Origin: an uncultured delta proteobacterium | Lineage (GTDB): Bacteria; RBG-13-61-14; DRUE01 | Direction: 5' to 3' | DNA length: 11,614 nucleotides | NCBI GenBank assembly: GCA_903930515.1 | Contig: CAIYYW010000324.1 | Coordinates: 1 to 11,614, forward strand | Shown: positions 1 to 6,581 of the stretch, piece after piece | Layout: every line of letters starts with the position of its first letter | Position numbering within the stretch: position 1 is the first letter of the stretch | Notes under the pieces: generated by a model | Database searches by the model: none | What the model was told of the DNA's origin: nothing | What the model saw: the letters and a program-made list of their open reading frames with translations, nothing else | Position numbers and translations under genes: made by a program

Positions 1-1248
1 CGATCTATCCAAAAAACCTTTCGCCCCGGCGAAGTTAAAGATTGGACTCCGGCGGGTTCATCCCAATTGATGTTCAGGGTGAAGAACATCTATCCTGACT
101 TTTACTTCCAGCCGGAATTGAAAGAGACCAGCCTGGATCAGGGCCGACCCGCGATCCAGCTTCTAATTTCAGAAGGCCGGGAGAAAAGGACTGAGATCCT
201 TTTTGCCGGTGTTGACGGGCGCGACAAGTTTTCTATTTCGCCCGGGGGAAATTTGTTTCGGTTTATTTGGGAGCCGCTCAGCCAAGATCAGATGGACGCT
301 CTTGCTCAAACCAAGTCACCCGCGCATATCATTAGCTTTGAAAAAAAGGATTGCTGTCCCAAACAGGAGATTGAAGTCAAGGTCGGAGAGGAATACAAGC
401 TCGGACCCGGCGGCAGGTATCAACTGAAAATTATCCGGTTTTTGCCGGATTTTGTCTATGACATTGCGGCGCGCAAGCAAGCGACCCGCTCTGATGAGCC
501 GAATAATCCTGCCCTTCAGGTTGCCATTACTGAGACCGCCTCCGGCGTGACCGAAGAGCAATGGCTATTTGCCCGGATGCCTGAATTTGGAAAAACCCAC
601 GGGATTAAGAAGGAAGGTCCGGATTTAATCTATCATTACATCCCCTCTGCGCCGCCGCCCGAAAAAGAACTCCTGATCGTGGGCAAAACCAGAGAGGCAA
701 TTGAGCTTGCGCGAGGTAAAATAATAAAAAAATATCTTCTCCCCAAAGACGGCCAGCCTATTGCTGGAACTGCTATTCTGGGCTTCAAGATTTATGAATC
801 CGCGGAGGAAATAAAAAAGCCGGCCACCCGTTCGGAGGATTGGAAAAATCCGGCGGCGGAGTTTGAAATCCAGCAAGGAGCAACTGTTCAGAGCCGATTC
901 TTTTTTTCAGGCAGTCCCCAACCGTTATTCCTTCCTGACGGAAAATCCGCTCTGGCGCTCCAATCAAGCCCAGAAGATGTGAAGGCTTACCGCAGTAAAC
1001 TGGCGGTGCTCCAGGGTGGGAAGAAAATATTGGGAAAAATCATCCGGGTGAACGATCCGCTTTACTATCAGGGTTATGTATTTTACCAGTCAAATTACAA
1101 GAAGGAAGACCCAACCTATTCCGGAATAATGGTGGTCAGGGACCCGGGATTGATCCTGGTCTGGATCGGCTTCGGAATGGTTTGCTTGGGATTGGTCTTT
1201 ATTTATTATGTCAGGCCGGCAATCCAGAGGAGGAGTAAGAATGCCTGA
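1..1248 (+). CDS. resB: ResB-like cytochrome c biogenesis protein, 5' end outside window
   Basis: The frame is open from base 1 (415 codons visible, then TGA at 1246-1248), so the N-terminus with its first membrane segments lies upstream; the TTG at 67 is only an internal codon. ResB (Ccs1) is the membrane partner of CcsA in System II cytochrome c maturation. It holds apocytochrome and heme outside the cytoplasmic membrane for thioether formation. The visible part is a long hydrophilic domain, as expected for the exported loop, then the family's C-terminal signature: a Gly-Tyr-Val-Phe-Tyr-Gln-Ser segment, a Val-Arg-Asp-Pro-Gly turn, and a final membrane helix (VWIGFGMVCLGLVFIYYV) followed by a basic tail. 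It overlaps ccsA by 8 nt, the usual resB-ccsA order, which strongly supports the call. The large domain is weakly conserved, so identification rests on the C-terminus and the neighbour. Confidence 0.85.
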   Translation, partial: RSIQKTFRPGEVKDWTPAGSSQLMFRVKNIYPDFYFQPELKETSLDQGRPAIQLLISEGREKRTEILFAGVDGRDKFSISPGGNLFRFIWEPLSQDQMDALAQTKSPAHIISFEKKDCCPKQEIEVKVGEEYKLGPGGRYQLKIIRFLPDFVYDIAARKQATRSDEPNNPALQVAITETASGVTEEQWLFARMPEFGKTHGIKKEGPDLIYHYIPSAPPPEKELLIVGKTREAIELARGKIIKKYLLPKDGQPIAGTAILGFKIYESAEEIKKPATRSEDWKNPAAEFEIQQGATVQSRFFFSGSPQPLFLPDGKSALALQSSPEDVKAYRSKLAVLQGGKKILGKIIRVNDPLYYQGYVFYQSNYKKEDPTYSGIMVVRDPGLILVWIGFGMVCLGLVFIYYVRPAIQRRSKNA

Positions 1249-2047
1249 GGCGACTAATTGGCTGGTCGGGATTATGGCGCTCCTTTATGGCGCGGCGATG
1301 GTCAGTTCCATCCTTGGTTTGATTTCCAAAAGAAAATTCCTGGACCGACTCGCGCTCATTCTCCTCGGAAGCGCCTTTTTATTCAACACCTGGACGGTTG
1401 CGGGCCGGTGGATGGAAGCCGGACATGCGCCGTTTCAAACCTTGTATGAAACCCTGATATTTTATCCCTGGTGTGTGGCGGTGGTGACCTTTGTCCTGAT
1501 CGGGATTCATCGGCTTTATTTTTTGGTTCCGTTCGCAGGAGGAGTTTCCTTGCTTGGACTCGCCTATACGCTTTATCGGCCGAACCTGGGAATTATGAAT
1601 CTTCCGCCTGCGCTCCAGAGCGGATGGTTCGTTCCTCATGTGGTCACTTACCTCGTGGCTTACGCCGCGTTATTTGCATCATTTGTGCTGGCGGTATTGT
1701 CCCTGGTGCAACCCTGGTGGGCAAAGAGGCGAAAGCCGGCCGAGGCTAAATCCGGGTTTAATTCCGTGAAATTTGAGCAGTATGCGCACCAGGCCGCAAT
1801 TTTTGGCATTTGCGCAATGACCCTGGGACTGGTTATGGGCGCGTTCTGGGGAAAGCTTGCCTGGGGGGATTATTGGTCCTGGGATCCAAAGGAGAATTGG
1901 TCGCTGGTGTGCTGGCTGGCTTATATTATATATCTGCATTTGCGGCTGATCGCCGGGTTTAGGGAGCGGAAGGCAATGTGGGTTTTGGTATTTGCGTTCA
2001 TGGCATTGGTGTTCAACTATCTCGGGATACATCATCCCTCCGGGTAG
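1241..2047 (+). CDS. ccsA: Cytochrome c biogenesis protein CcsA/ResC (heme handling)
   Basis: This is a polytopic membrane protein of 268 aa that handles heme and, with ResB, forms the System II cytochrome c synthase. The tryptophan-rich WWD motif is clear at residues 208-218 (WGDYWSWDPKE), followed by NWSLVCWLAY. Candidate heme-ligand histidines are H62 (AGHAPF) and H133 (PHVV). Several hydrophobic segments span the chain. I chose ATG 1241, which has a GGAGGAG ribosome site just upstream, over the in-frame ATG 1208, which would embed the start deep in resB. The C-terminus is odd. The family normally ends in a Leu-His-Ser-Tyr-type histidine after an (F)TYFG-like segment, but this protein reads NYLGIHHPSG and stops. 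Shifting one base near 2024-2028 restores a His at the expected distance (see findings). It may therefore be frameshifted, by real mutation or assembly error, although the family assignment is secure. Confidence 0.9.
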   Translation: MPEATNWLVGIMALLYGAAMVSSILGLISKRKFLDRLALILLGSAFLFNTWTVAGRWMEAGHAPFQTLYETLIFYPWCVAVVTFVLIGIHRLYFLVPFAGGVSLLGLAYTLYRPNLGIMNLPPALQSGWFVPHVVTYLVAYAALFASFVLAVLSLVQPWWAKRRKPAEAKSGFNSVKFEQYAHQAAIFGICAMTLGLVMGAFWGKLAWGDYWSWDPKENWSLVCWLAYIIYLHLRLIAGFRERKAMWVLVFAFMALVFNYLGIHHPSG

Positions 2048-2185
2048 CGCGCATTATGCCGGCCGGGGGCCAGGTCAGCCTGGATTACCGAGAAAAGGAG
2101 CTGATCCCTTGCCAGGTTTTGTATCTGCATTGGAAGATCCCGTTTTAAGGCCGAGCTTGATCAAATCCAGATATTCTGCTAAATT
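2048..2185 (+). other. Non-coding gap upstream of the riboswitch
   Basis: This is the first part of the 317-nt gap between ccsA and tupA. I see no gene, and no convincing terminator for ccsA. A perfect 5-bp hairpin (CCAGG-TCAG-CCTGG, 2070-2083) lacks a U-tract. The promoter of the tup operon should lie here, but I could not find a good -35/-10 pair at a position that would include the whole aptamer in the transcript. Read-through from ccsA is an alternative. The frame shifted from ccsA stays open to 2213, but its composition does not look like a conserved protein tail. Confidence 0.5.
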
Positions 2186-2303
2186 GATGATGTCTCCGAG
2201 CCTTGACGCCTAAGGGCTTTGCCTGGCAGGACCGATGGCGCAAGGCCGGCAGGGTTTAGCTGGAAACGGTTAAGCCTCCCGTGCTTGGAAAGGAGGTATC
2301 TTC
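2186..2303 (+). promoter_or_regulatory. Moco-family riboswitch aptamer (molybdenum/tungsten cofactor)
   Basis: Conserved blocks of the Moco RNA motif are recognisable in the expected order: CTCCGAGCC (2194-2202), GGGCTTTGCC (2214-2223), AGGACC (2228-2233), AAGGCCGGC (2242-2250), GCCTCCCGTGC (2274-2284) and GGAAAGGAGGTA (2287-2298). A fold can be drawn by eye. P1 pairs 2186-2192 with 2297-2303 (one U-U mismatch, one G-U). A long helix pairs 2200-2210 with 2237-2246 with a single bulged A2206. A hairpin at 2255-2274 is closed by a GAAA loop at 2263-2266. A CCUCC/GGAGG hairpin pairs 2275-2279 with 2292-2296. In the known class, binding of Moco (or Tuco) represses cofactor synthesis and metal transport genes. 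Here it precedes tungstate import and Moco synthesis genes, matching that role. The comparison with the consensus is from memory. Edges are approximate. Confidence 0.88.
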
Positions 2304-2313
2304 TGAAACCAAC

Positions 2314-2344
2314 CGGCCTTTCCGATCATCGGAGGCCGTTTTTT
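2314..2344 (+). terminator. Rho-independent terminator in the leader (riboswitch expression platform)
   Basis: The stem pairs CGGCCT (2314-2319) with AGGCCG (2333-2338), then CCGA (2322-2325) with TCGG (2329-2332), with a two-U bulge and a UCA loop. It is followed by six T (2339-2344), AA and five more T. It lies 10 nt after the aptamer and 20 nt before the tupA start, so it acts as an attenuator rather than the end of a gene. The 3' arm can pair instead with the aptamer core (2192-2199), giving an antiterminator. I infer that cofactor binding favours termination. Confidence 0.88.
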
Positions 2345-2364
2345 AATTTTTAAAAGGAGGAAAA

Positions 2365-3207
2365 ATGGAAGTTGAGAAATATTTTGGGAAATTGATTTTG
2401 GCTCTGGCCGGTTTGATGATTTTTTCATCGGGGGCTTTTCCCGCTGAAAAAAACCTGATGCTTGCGACCACCACCAGCGTGGACGCGACCGGGCTGCTGA
2501 ATGTGGTCGCGGACGAGTTCCAAAAGGATACCGGGATCAAACTGAAATGGGTCGCGGTCGGAACCGGCGCCGCGATCAAGCAAGCGCAGGACGGGAACGC
2601 GGATGCGGTGATCGCGCACGCGAAGAAGCTTGAGGACCAATTCCTCAAAGACGGCTACGGGGTGAACCGGAGGGTGATCGCGAAAAATTATTTTATGATC
2701 GTAGGCCCGGAGAGCGACCTGGCCGGGGTGCTTGACGCCAAAACCGCAAAAGAGGCGATGCAGAAGATCAAGTCTAGCGGGATACCCTTTGTCAGCCGGG
2801 GGGATAAATCCGGGACCAATATCCGGGAGCTGGAGCTATGGGAATTGGCCGGAGGCAAGCCGGATAAGAACTACCTGGAAACCGGGCAGGGGATGGCGCA
2901 AACCCTTATGATCGCGTCGGAAAAAGAGGCCTACACCATCACCGACACCGCCACCTTTTACGGCATAACCGGGATCAAGGGATTGAAGCCGGTTTTTGAA
3001 AACGCTCCGGAACTGGAAAACATTTATTCCGTGATCGTGGTGAACCCGTTCAAGATCAAGACCGCTAAATATTTTGAGGCGATGCAGTTCGCGGCCTGGC
3101 TGACCTCGCCCAGGGGACAGAAGGTGATCGGAGATTTTAAAGGAAAAAGCAACCGGCAATTATTTCAGCCGATCGCGGATCAGCCGGGGATAGATCTGAT
3201 CAAATGA
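2365..3207 (+). CDS. tupA: Tungstate ABC transporter substrate-binding protein TupA
   Basis: This is the periplasmic binding protein of a TupABC-type importer, which binds tungstate oxyanion with high selectivity over molybdate in the studied members. Length is 280 aa. An export signal is visible: a hydrophobic stretch at residues 10-20, then SSGAFPA, with cleavage plausible after A24 or A27. The hallmark TTTS motif that lines the oxyanion site is at residues 35-38 (LATTTSVDATGLL). The family blocks VGTGAAIKQAQDGNADAVIAH, EDQFLKDGYGVNRR, YFMIVGP and SRGDKSGTNIRE follow in order. The ATG has an AAGGAGG site 4 nt upstream and is the first start after the leader terminator, which makes this the first gene controlled by the riboswitch. 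The ATGA overlap with tupB indicates coupled translation. The Tup family is also annotated as WtpA-like or general molybdate/tungstate binders, but the TTTS motif favours Tup. Confidence 0.92.
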   Translation: MEVEKYFGKLILALAGLMIFSSGAFPAEKNLMLATTTSVDATGLLNVVADEFQKDTGIKLKWVAVGTGAAIKQAQDGNADAVIAHAKKLEDQFLKDGYGVNRRVIAKNYFMIVGPESDLAGVLDAKTAKEAMQKIKSSGIPFVSRGDKSGTNIRELELWELAGGKPDKNYLETGQGMAQTLMIASEKEAYTITDTATFYGITGIKGLKPVFENAPELENIYSVIVVNPFKIKTAKYFEAMQFAAWLTSPRGQKVIGDFKGKSNRQLFQPIADQPGIDLIK

Positions 3208-3848
3208 TCCTGCTGGAACTGATCAAGACCATCTGGGTCTCTTTGAAGGTGAGCGGGTCCGCAACCCTGATCGCATCCCTGCTCGCGGTCCCGCTCGCGC
3301 TTTTCCTGGCCGGGAACGAGTTCAAGGGAAAACGCCTGATCCTCCTGATCAACCAGACCTGGATGGCTGCGCCCACCGTGGTGATCGGGCTCCTATTTTA
3401 CTTCCTACTCAGCAGGTCCGGACCGCTCGGAGCCTTTGGAATCCTCTTCTCCCAGACCGCAATGATGATCGGACAGATTATTCTCATTCTCCCCCTGATC
3501 ATAGGCTTTGCATATAGCGCGCTCCGGCAGGTGGACCAGAAAGCGCGGCTAACCGCACTAACCCTCGGAGCCAACCCCTCCCAGGCCGGATGGATGGTGA
3601 TTAAAGAAGCGAAATATGCCTTAATTATCGCCTTGTTAGCTGGATTTGCTAGAGCTGTTTCTGAGGTTGGAATATCAATGATGTTAGGCGGAAATATCCG
3701 GGGAGAGACCCGGAATATCACCACCGCCATTGCCCTGGAATCCAGCAAGGGCGAATTTTCAGACGCGGTGGTTTTGGGCATACTATTGCTGGGGATCACT
3801 CTCGGGATCAACCTTCTGGTTAATTCCGGATTGAGGGAAAAAGCATAA
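3204..3848 (+). CDS. tupB: Tungstate ABC transporter permease TupB
   Basis: This integral membrane permease (214 aa) forms the translocation path for tungstate. It is rich in hydrophobic helices from the N-terminus (ATLIASLLAVPLALFLAG) onward. The cytoplasmic coupling loop that contacts the ATPase is recognisable: IKEAKYALIIALLAGFARAV followed by SEVG, an EAA-type motif, then GGNIRGETRNITTAIALE, which is typical of TupB. It starts at the ATGA overlap with tupA and ends at a TAATG overlap with tupC. Codon use changes abruptly at 3601-3690, which covers the EAA loop: 35 of 90 bases there are G or C, against 58 of 90 in the preceding 90 bases. The protein sequence is normal across this block, so it is not a frameshift. 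Confidence 0.93.
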   Translation: MILLELIKTIWVSLKVSGSATLIASLLAVPLALFLAGNEFKGKRLILLINQTWMAAPTVVIGLLFYFLLSRSGPLGAFGILFSQTAMMIGQIILILPLIIGFAYSALRQVDQKARLTALTLGANPSQAGWMVIKEAKYALIIALLAGFARAVSEVGISMMLGGNIRGETRNITTAIALESSKGEFSDAVVLGILLLGITLGINLLVNSGLREKA

Positions 3849-4882
3849 TGGGTATGGAACCCGCATATCTCCTTCACCAGATCGGTTATCGGTATCCGGC
3901 GAATAAGTTCGTGCTGGATTTGGAAAGGCTTGAGGTTCCGGCGGGCAAGATCATTGCGTTGGTCGGCCCGAACGGAGCCGGCAAGACCACCTTGCTGCTT
4001 TTGCTCGGGCTGTTGAAAAAGCCTACCCGGGGCGACTTGAAATTTTTCCATTCCGACCCCTGGCAAAGCCGGGAGCTGTTGTATGAGAAAAGAAAAGAAG
4101 TGGTCCTGGTCACTCATCATCCATACCTGTTCCAGGGAACGGTTTTTGAGAACCTGGTTTTCGGGTTGCGGGTGCGGGGGATTCCGGAGCCGGAATGGAA
4201 GGGCAGGGCGGAAGAGGCATTGGCGATGGTGGAACTGGACGGCTTTGAGGATCAGCCGGTCAAGGGCTTGAGCGCGGGACAATCGCAACGGGTGGCCTTG
4301 GCGCGGGCGATCATCATCCGTCCCCGGGTCCTTTTGCTGGACGAGCCGACCGCGAACATAGACGCGAGCATGGTCAGCCGGGTGGAATCCGTGATCAGCG
4401 AGGTGAACGCCCAGCTTTCAACCACCGTCATCTTCTCCACCCATAATTTCTCACAGGCCTTCCGGCTCGCGGATCAGGTCCTGTATTTCCTGGACGGGAA
4501 GCAGGTCAAATACAGCCACGAGAATTATTTCAGCGGAAGAGCCGAGACCGACGGCGCGATCAGTTGGATCGAGCCCAAACCGGGCGCGAAAATATTTTTC
4601 CCCGGAAGGCATCAGGGACATCTCACCGTGGTGATCAGCCCTGAAAAAATTGAGATGTTTCCCGCGTCGCAAAAGCAAACCATTCCCGGTCCCAATATTT
4701 TTTCCGGCCGGATCACCAGGCTGGAAATGGCGGAGAATAATCTGGCCTTGCTCCGGATGAGCGGCGAACTGAATTTTCGGCTGAATCGGCCATTGTCCGA
4801 GTTGGATAAAAAAGGCATTTCCCTTTCCAGCCCGGTTCTGGTAAGATTTGCGCCGGAAGCGGTTGAATTGATTAGGAAATAA
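3848..4882 (+). CDS. tupC: Tungstate ABC transporter ATP-binding protein TupC with C-terminal TOBE-like domain
   Basis: This is the cytoplasmic ATPase that powers TupB. All nucleotide-binding motifs are intact: Walker A GPNGAGKTT (residues 40-48), signature LSAGQ (141-145), Walker B LLLDEP (162-167) with the catalytic Glu166, and the switch His199 (STH). Residues from about 245 to 344 are an extra domain. VISPEKIEMFP resembles the RPE-type linker of oxyanion importers, and GRITRLEMAENN...LVRFAPEAVELI resembles a TOBE fold, which in ModC-type ATPases binds oxyanion and inhibits transport. I infer a similar feedback site for tungstate or molybdate. Translation begins at TAATG, overlapping tupB by one base; Met3 is an alternative start. 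The stop is followed by a 16-nt gap with the moeA ribosome site. Confidence 0.93.
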   Translation: MGMEPAYLLHQIGYRYPANKFVLDLERLEVPAGKIIALVGPNGAGKTTLLLLLGLLKKPTRGDLKFFHSDPWQSRELLYEKRKEVVLVTHHPYLFQGTVFENLVFGLRVRGIPEPEWKGRAEEALAMVELDGFEDQPVKGLSAGQSQRVALARAIIIRPRVLLLDEPTANIDASMVSRVESVISEVNAQLSTTVIFSTHNFSQAFRLADQVLYFLDGKQVKYSHENYFSGRAETDGAISWIEPKPGAKIFFPGRHQGHLTVVISPEKIEMFPASQKQTIPGPNIFSGRITRLEMAENNLALLRMSGELNFRLNRPLSELDKKGISLSSPVLVRFAPEAVELIRK

Positions 4883-4898
4883 GGAGCCAAGGTCGGAA

Positions 4899-6104
4899 AT
4901 GATAGATTATGAGACGGCTTTGAAAAAGGTGGTGGGCAAGGCCAAGCCCTTATCATCTGAGGTTGTGCCCTTGACCAAATCCCTGAACCGAGTGCTGGCC
5001 GAGGACCTCAAAGCCAAAGAGGCGATCCCGCCTTTTCAAAAGGCCACTATGGACGGATACGCGGTCCGGTCATCGGACCTGGTCTTTTCAGCCGCGTCCG
5101 CAACCGTGGCTCTGTTAGTGATTGAAGATTTGCCGGCCGGGAAGGTCAGCAAGGCCGAGCTTAAATGCGGACAGGCGATCCGGATTATGACCGGGGCGGT
5201 ATTGCCCAAAGGCGCGGACGCCGTGGTGATGGTTGAAGACACGGACCAGTGCGGTAAAAAAGTTTTTATCCGGCGCAAGGTTAGGCCCGGGGAAAATACC
5301 GGCCAGCCCGGGGAAGATGTCAAAAAGGGAGAACTGGTCCTGGAAAAAGGGATGGTGATCGGACCGGCCGGGATGGGGATGATCGCCTCGCTCGGGATCA
5401 ACCGGATCAAGGTGTTCCGGCGTCCGGTCGTGGCCATCATTTCCACCGGAGACGAGATCGTGGAACCGTCGGCCCGGATGCGGCCGGGCCAGATCCGCAA
5501 TTCCAACGGCTATTCCCTTTCCGGCCTGGCCCAATCTTTTGGAGCGGAAGTATTATATCTCGGGATCGCCGGGGACAAAAAATCGGCCCTCCGCGCCAAA
5601 ATCCGGGAGGCCGCAAAAGCGGATCTGTTAGTGCTCACCGGCGGGGTCTCGGTCGGGGACTATGACCTGGTCAAGGACCAGCTCAAGGGGTTCGGGGTCA
5701 AGGCCGTTTTCTGGAAAGCCCGGATCAAGCCGGGCAAACCGATTTTTTTCGGAACCAGGCGGAAACAGTTGGTGTTCGGCCTGCCCGGGAACCCGGCCAG
5801 CGCAATGGTCACCTTTCATCTGTTCGTCCGGCCGGCCCTGGACAAGATGATGGGCAGGAAAGAAATCGGGCCCAAGCGCGGGAAAGCCATCGTGCTGGAA
5901 GATTTATTCCTTAAAACCGGCCGGACCCATTTCCTGCGCGGAGCCTTGGACCCGAACGGAATGGTGGTTCAGGTGAAGCCGTTCCCGGACCAGAAAGCCG
6001 GGGTGCTGAAATCAATGCTCAGGAGCAATGTCCTGATCAAGGTCCCGCCTGAGCTGGAAGCGGTGGAAAAGGGAGAAGAATTGGAGATACTCTATCTGGA
6101 GTAG
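4899..6104 (+). CDS. moeA: Molybdopterin molybdenumtransferase MoeA
   Basis: MoeA inserts molybdate (or tungstate in some homologues) into adenylylated molybdopterin, releasing AMP. It is cytoplasmic and 401 aa, the normal length. The conserved PPFQKATMDGYAV block is at residues 44-56, with Asp52 equivalent to the essential Asp of the family. IMTGAVLPKGADAVVMVE, RPGENTGQPGEDVKKG, AIISTGDEIVEP and RPGQIRNSNGYSL follow. The MogA-like domain carries LTGGVSVGDYD (246-256) and GLPGNPASAMVTF. The C-terminal domain continues to GEELEILYLE. The start has AAGGAG at 4881-4886, partly inside the tupC stop. Placement directly after a tungstate importer suggests this MoeA may serve tungsten loading. The sequence alone does not distinguish Mo- from W-specific homologues. 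Confidence 0.96.
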   Translation: MIDYETALKKVVGKAKPLSSEVVPLTKSLNRVLAEDLKAKEAIPPFQKATMDGYAVRSSDLVFSAASATVALLVIEDLPAGKVSKAELKCGQAIRIMTGAVLPKGADAVVMVEDTDQCGKKVFIRRKVRPGENTGQPGEDVKKGELVLEKGMVIGPAGMGMIASLGINRIKVFRRPVVAIISTGDEIVEPSARMRPGQIRNSNGYSLSGLAQSFGAEVLYLGIAGDKKSALRAKIREAAKADLLVLTGGVSVGDYDLVKDQLKGFGVKAVFWKARIKPGKPIFFGTRRKQLVFGLPGNPASAMVTFHLFVRPALDKMMGRKEIGPKRGKAIVLEDLFLKTGRTHFLRGALDPNGMVVQVKPFPDQKAGVLKSMLRSNVLIKVPPELEAVEKGEELEILYLE

Positions 6105-6107
6105 AAG

Positions 6108-6581
6108 ATGGCCAAGCTGACCCACATAGACCAGGAGGGCCGCGCCCAAATGGTGGACATCGGCGCCAAGAAGATCACCCAGAGAACCGCGCTCGCCTCC
6201 TGCCTGATCCAACTCGGGCCGAAGACGCTCAATTTGATCAAAGACAACAAGATCGCCAAGGGAGAAGTCCTGAATACCGCCCGGATCGCCGGGATCAACG
6301 CGGCCAAGCGGACTTTTGAATTGATCCCGCTCGCGCATCCGATCCCGGTGGATCAGATTGAAATAGAAACCGAGTTCCTGAAAAACGGGATTAAAATTTT
6401 CTGCCGCGTGAAAACCCGGGCCCGGACCGGCGCGGAGATGGAAGCCCTGACCGGGGCCGCGATCGGCGCGCTCACGGTTTACGATATGGTCAAGGCGGTG
6501 GAGCGGGGAGCGGTGATCACCGGGCTTCGGCTGGAATACAAGGCCGGGGGAAAGAGCGGGACCTGGAAGAGGAAGGGATGA
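6108..6581 (+). CDS. moaC: Cyclic pyranopterin monophosphate synthase MoaC
   Basis: MoaC converts the MoaA product (3',8-cyclo-7,8-dihydro-GTP) to cyclic pyranopterin monophosphate, the second step of molybdopterin synthesis. Length is 157 aa, as usual. Catalytic positions are present: His77 in LAHPIP (family usually LCHPLP, so the neighbouring Cys is Ala here), the EMEALTGAAIGALTVYDMVKAV block with Asp126 and Lys129, and the C-terminal GGKSG. The start is 3 nt after the moeA stop, and the stop overlaps the ATG of the MOSC gene (ATGA). The gene order moaC-MOSC-moaA-mogA places both pterin-forming enzymes in the same transcript. Confidence 0.97.
   Translation: MAKLTHIDQEGRAQMVDIGAKKITQRTALASCLIQLGPKTLNLIKDNKIAKGEVLNTARIAGINAAKRTFELIPLAHPIPVDQIEIETEFLKNGIKIFCRVKTRARTGAEMEALTGAAIGALTVYDMVKAVERGAVITGLRLEYKAGGKSGTWKRKG

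Noticed and set aside
1208-1240. Upstream ATG for ccsA
   Set aside because: It would add 11 hydrophilic residues encoded within resB. The ATG at 1241 has a strong ribosome site and gives the normal N-terminus.
2070-2083. CCAGG/CCTGG hairpin after ccsA as a terminator
   Set aside because: The stem is only 5 bp and no U-tract follows.
2157-2185. Possible promoter TTGATC - 17 nt - TAAATT before the riboswitch
   Set aside because: Transcription would begin near 2192, inside or after the 5' strand of P1, and would truncate the aptamer.
1992-2213. Separate small gene downstream of and overlapping ccsA
   Set aside because: Its only meaningful part is the stretch that resembles the missing ccsA tail. 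The rest is Pro/Gly-rich without domain features and runs into the riboswitch.
3398-4288. Long antisense open frame (296 codons) across tupB and tupC
   Set aside because: It lies opposite two clear coding genes with complete family motifs. Its translation has no recognisable domain and reflects the GC-rich codon pattern of the sense genes.
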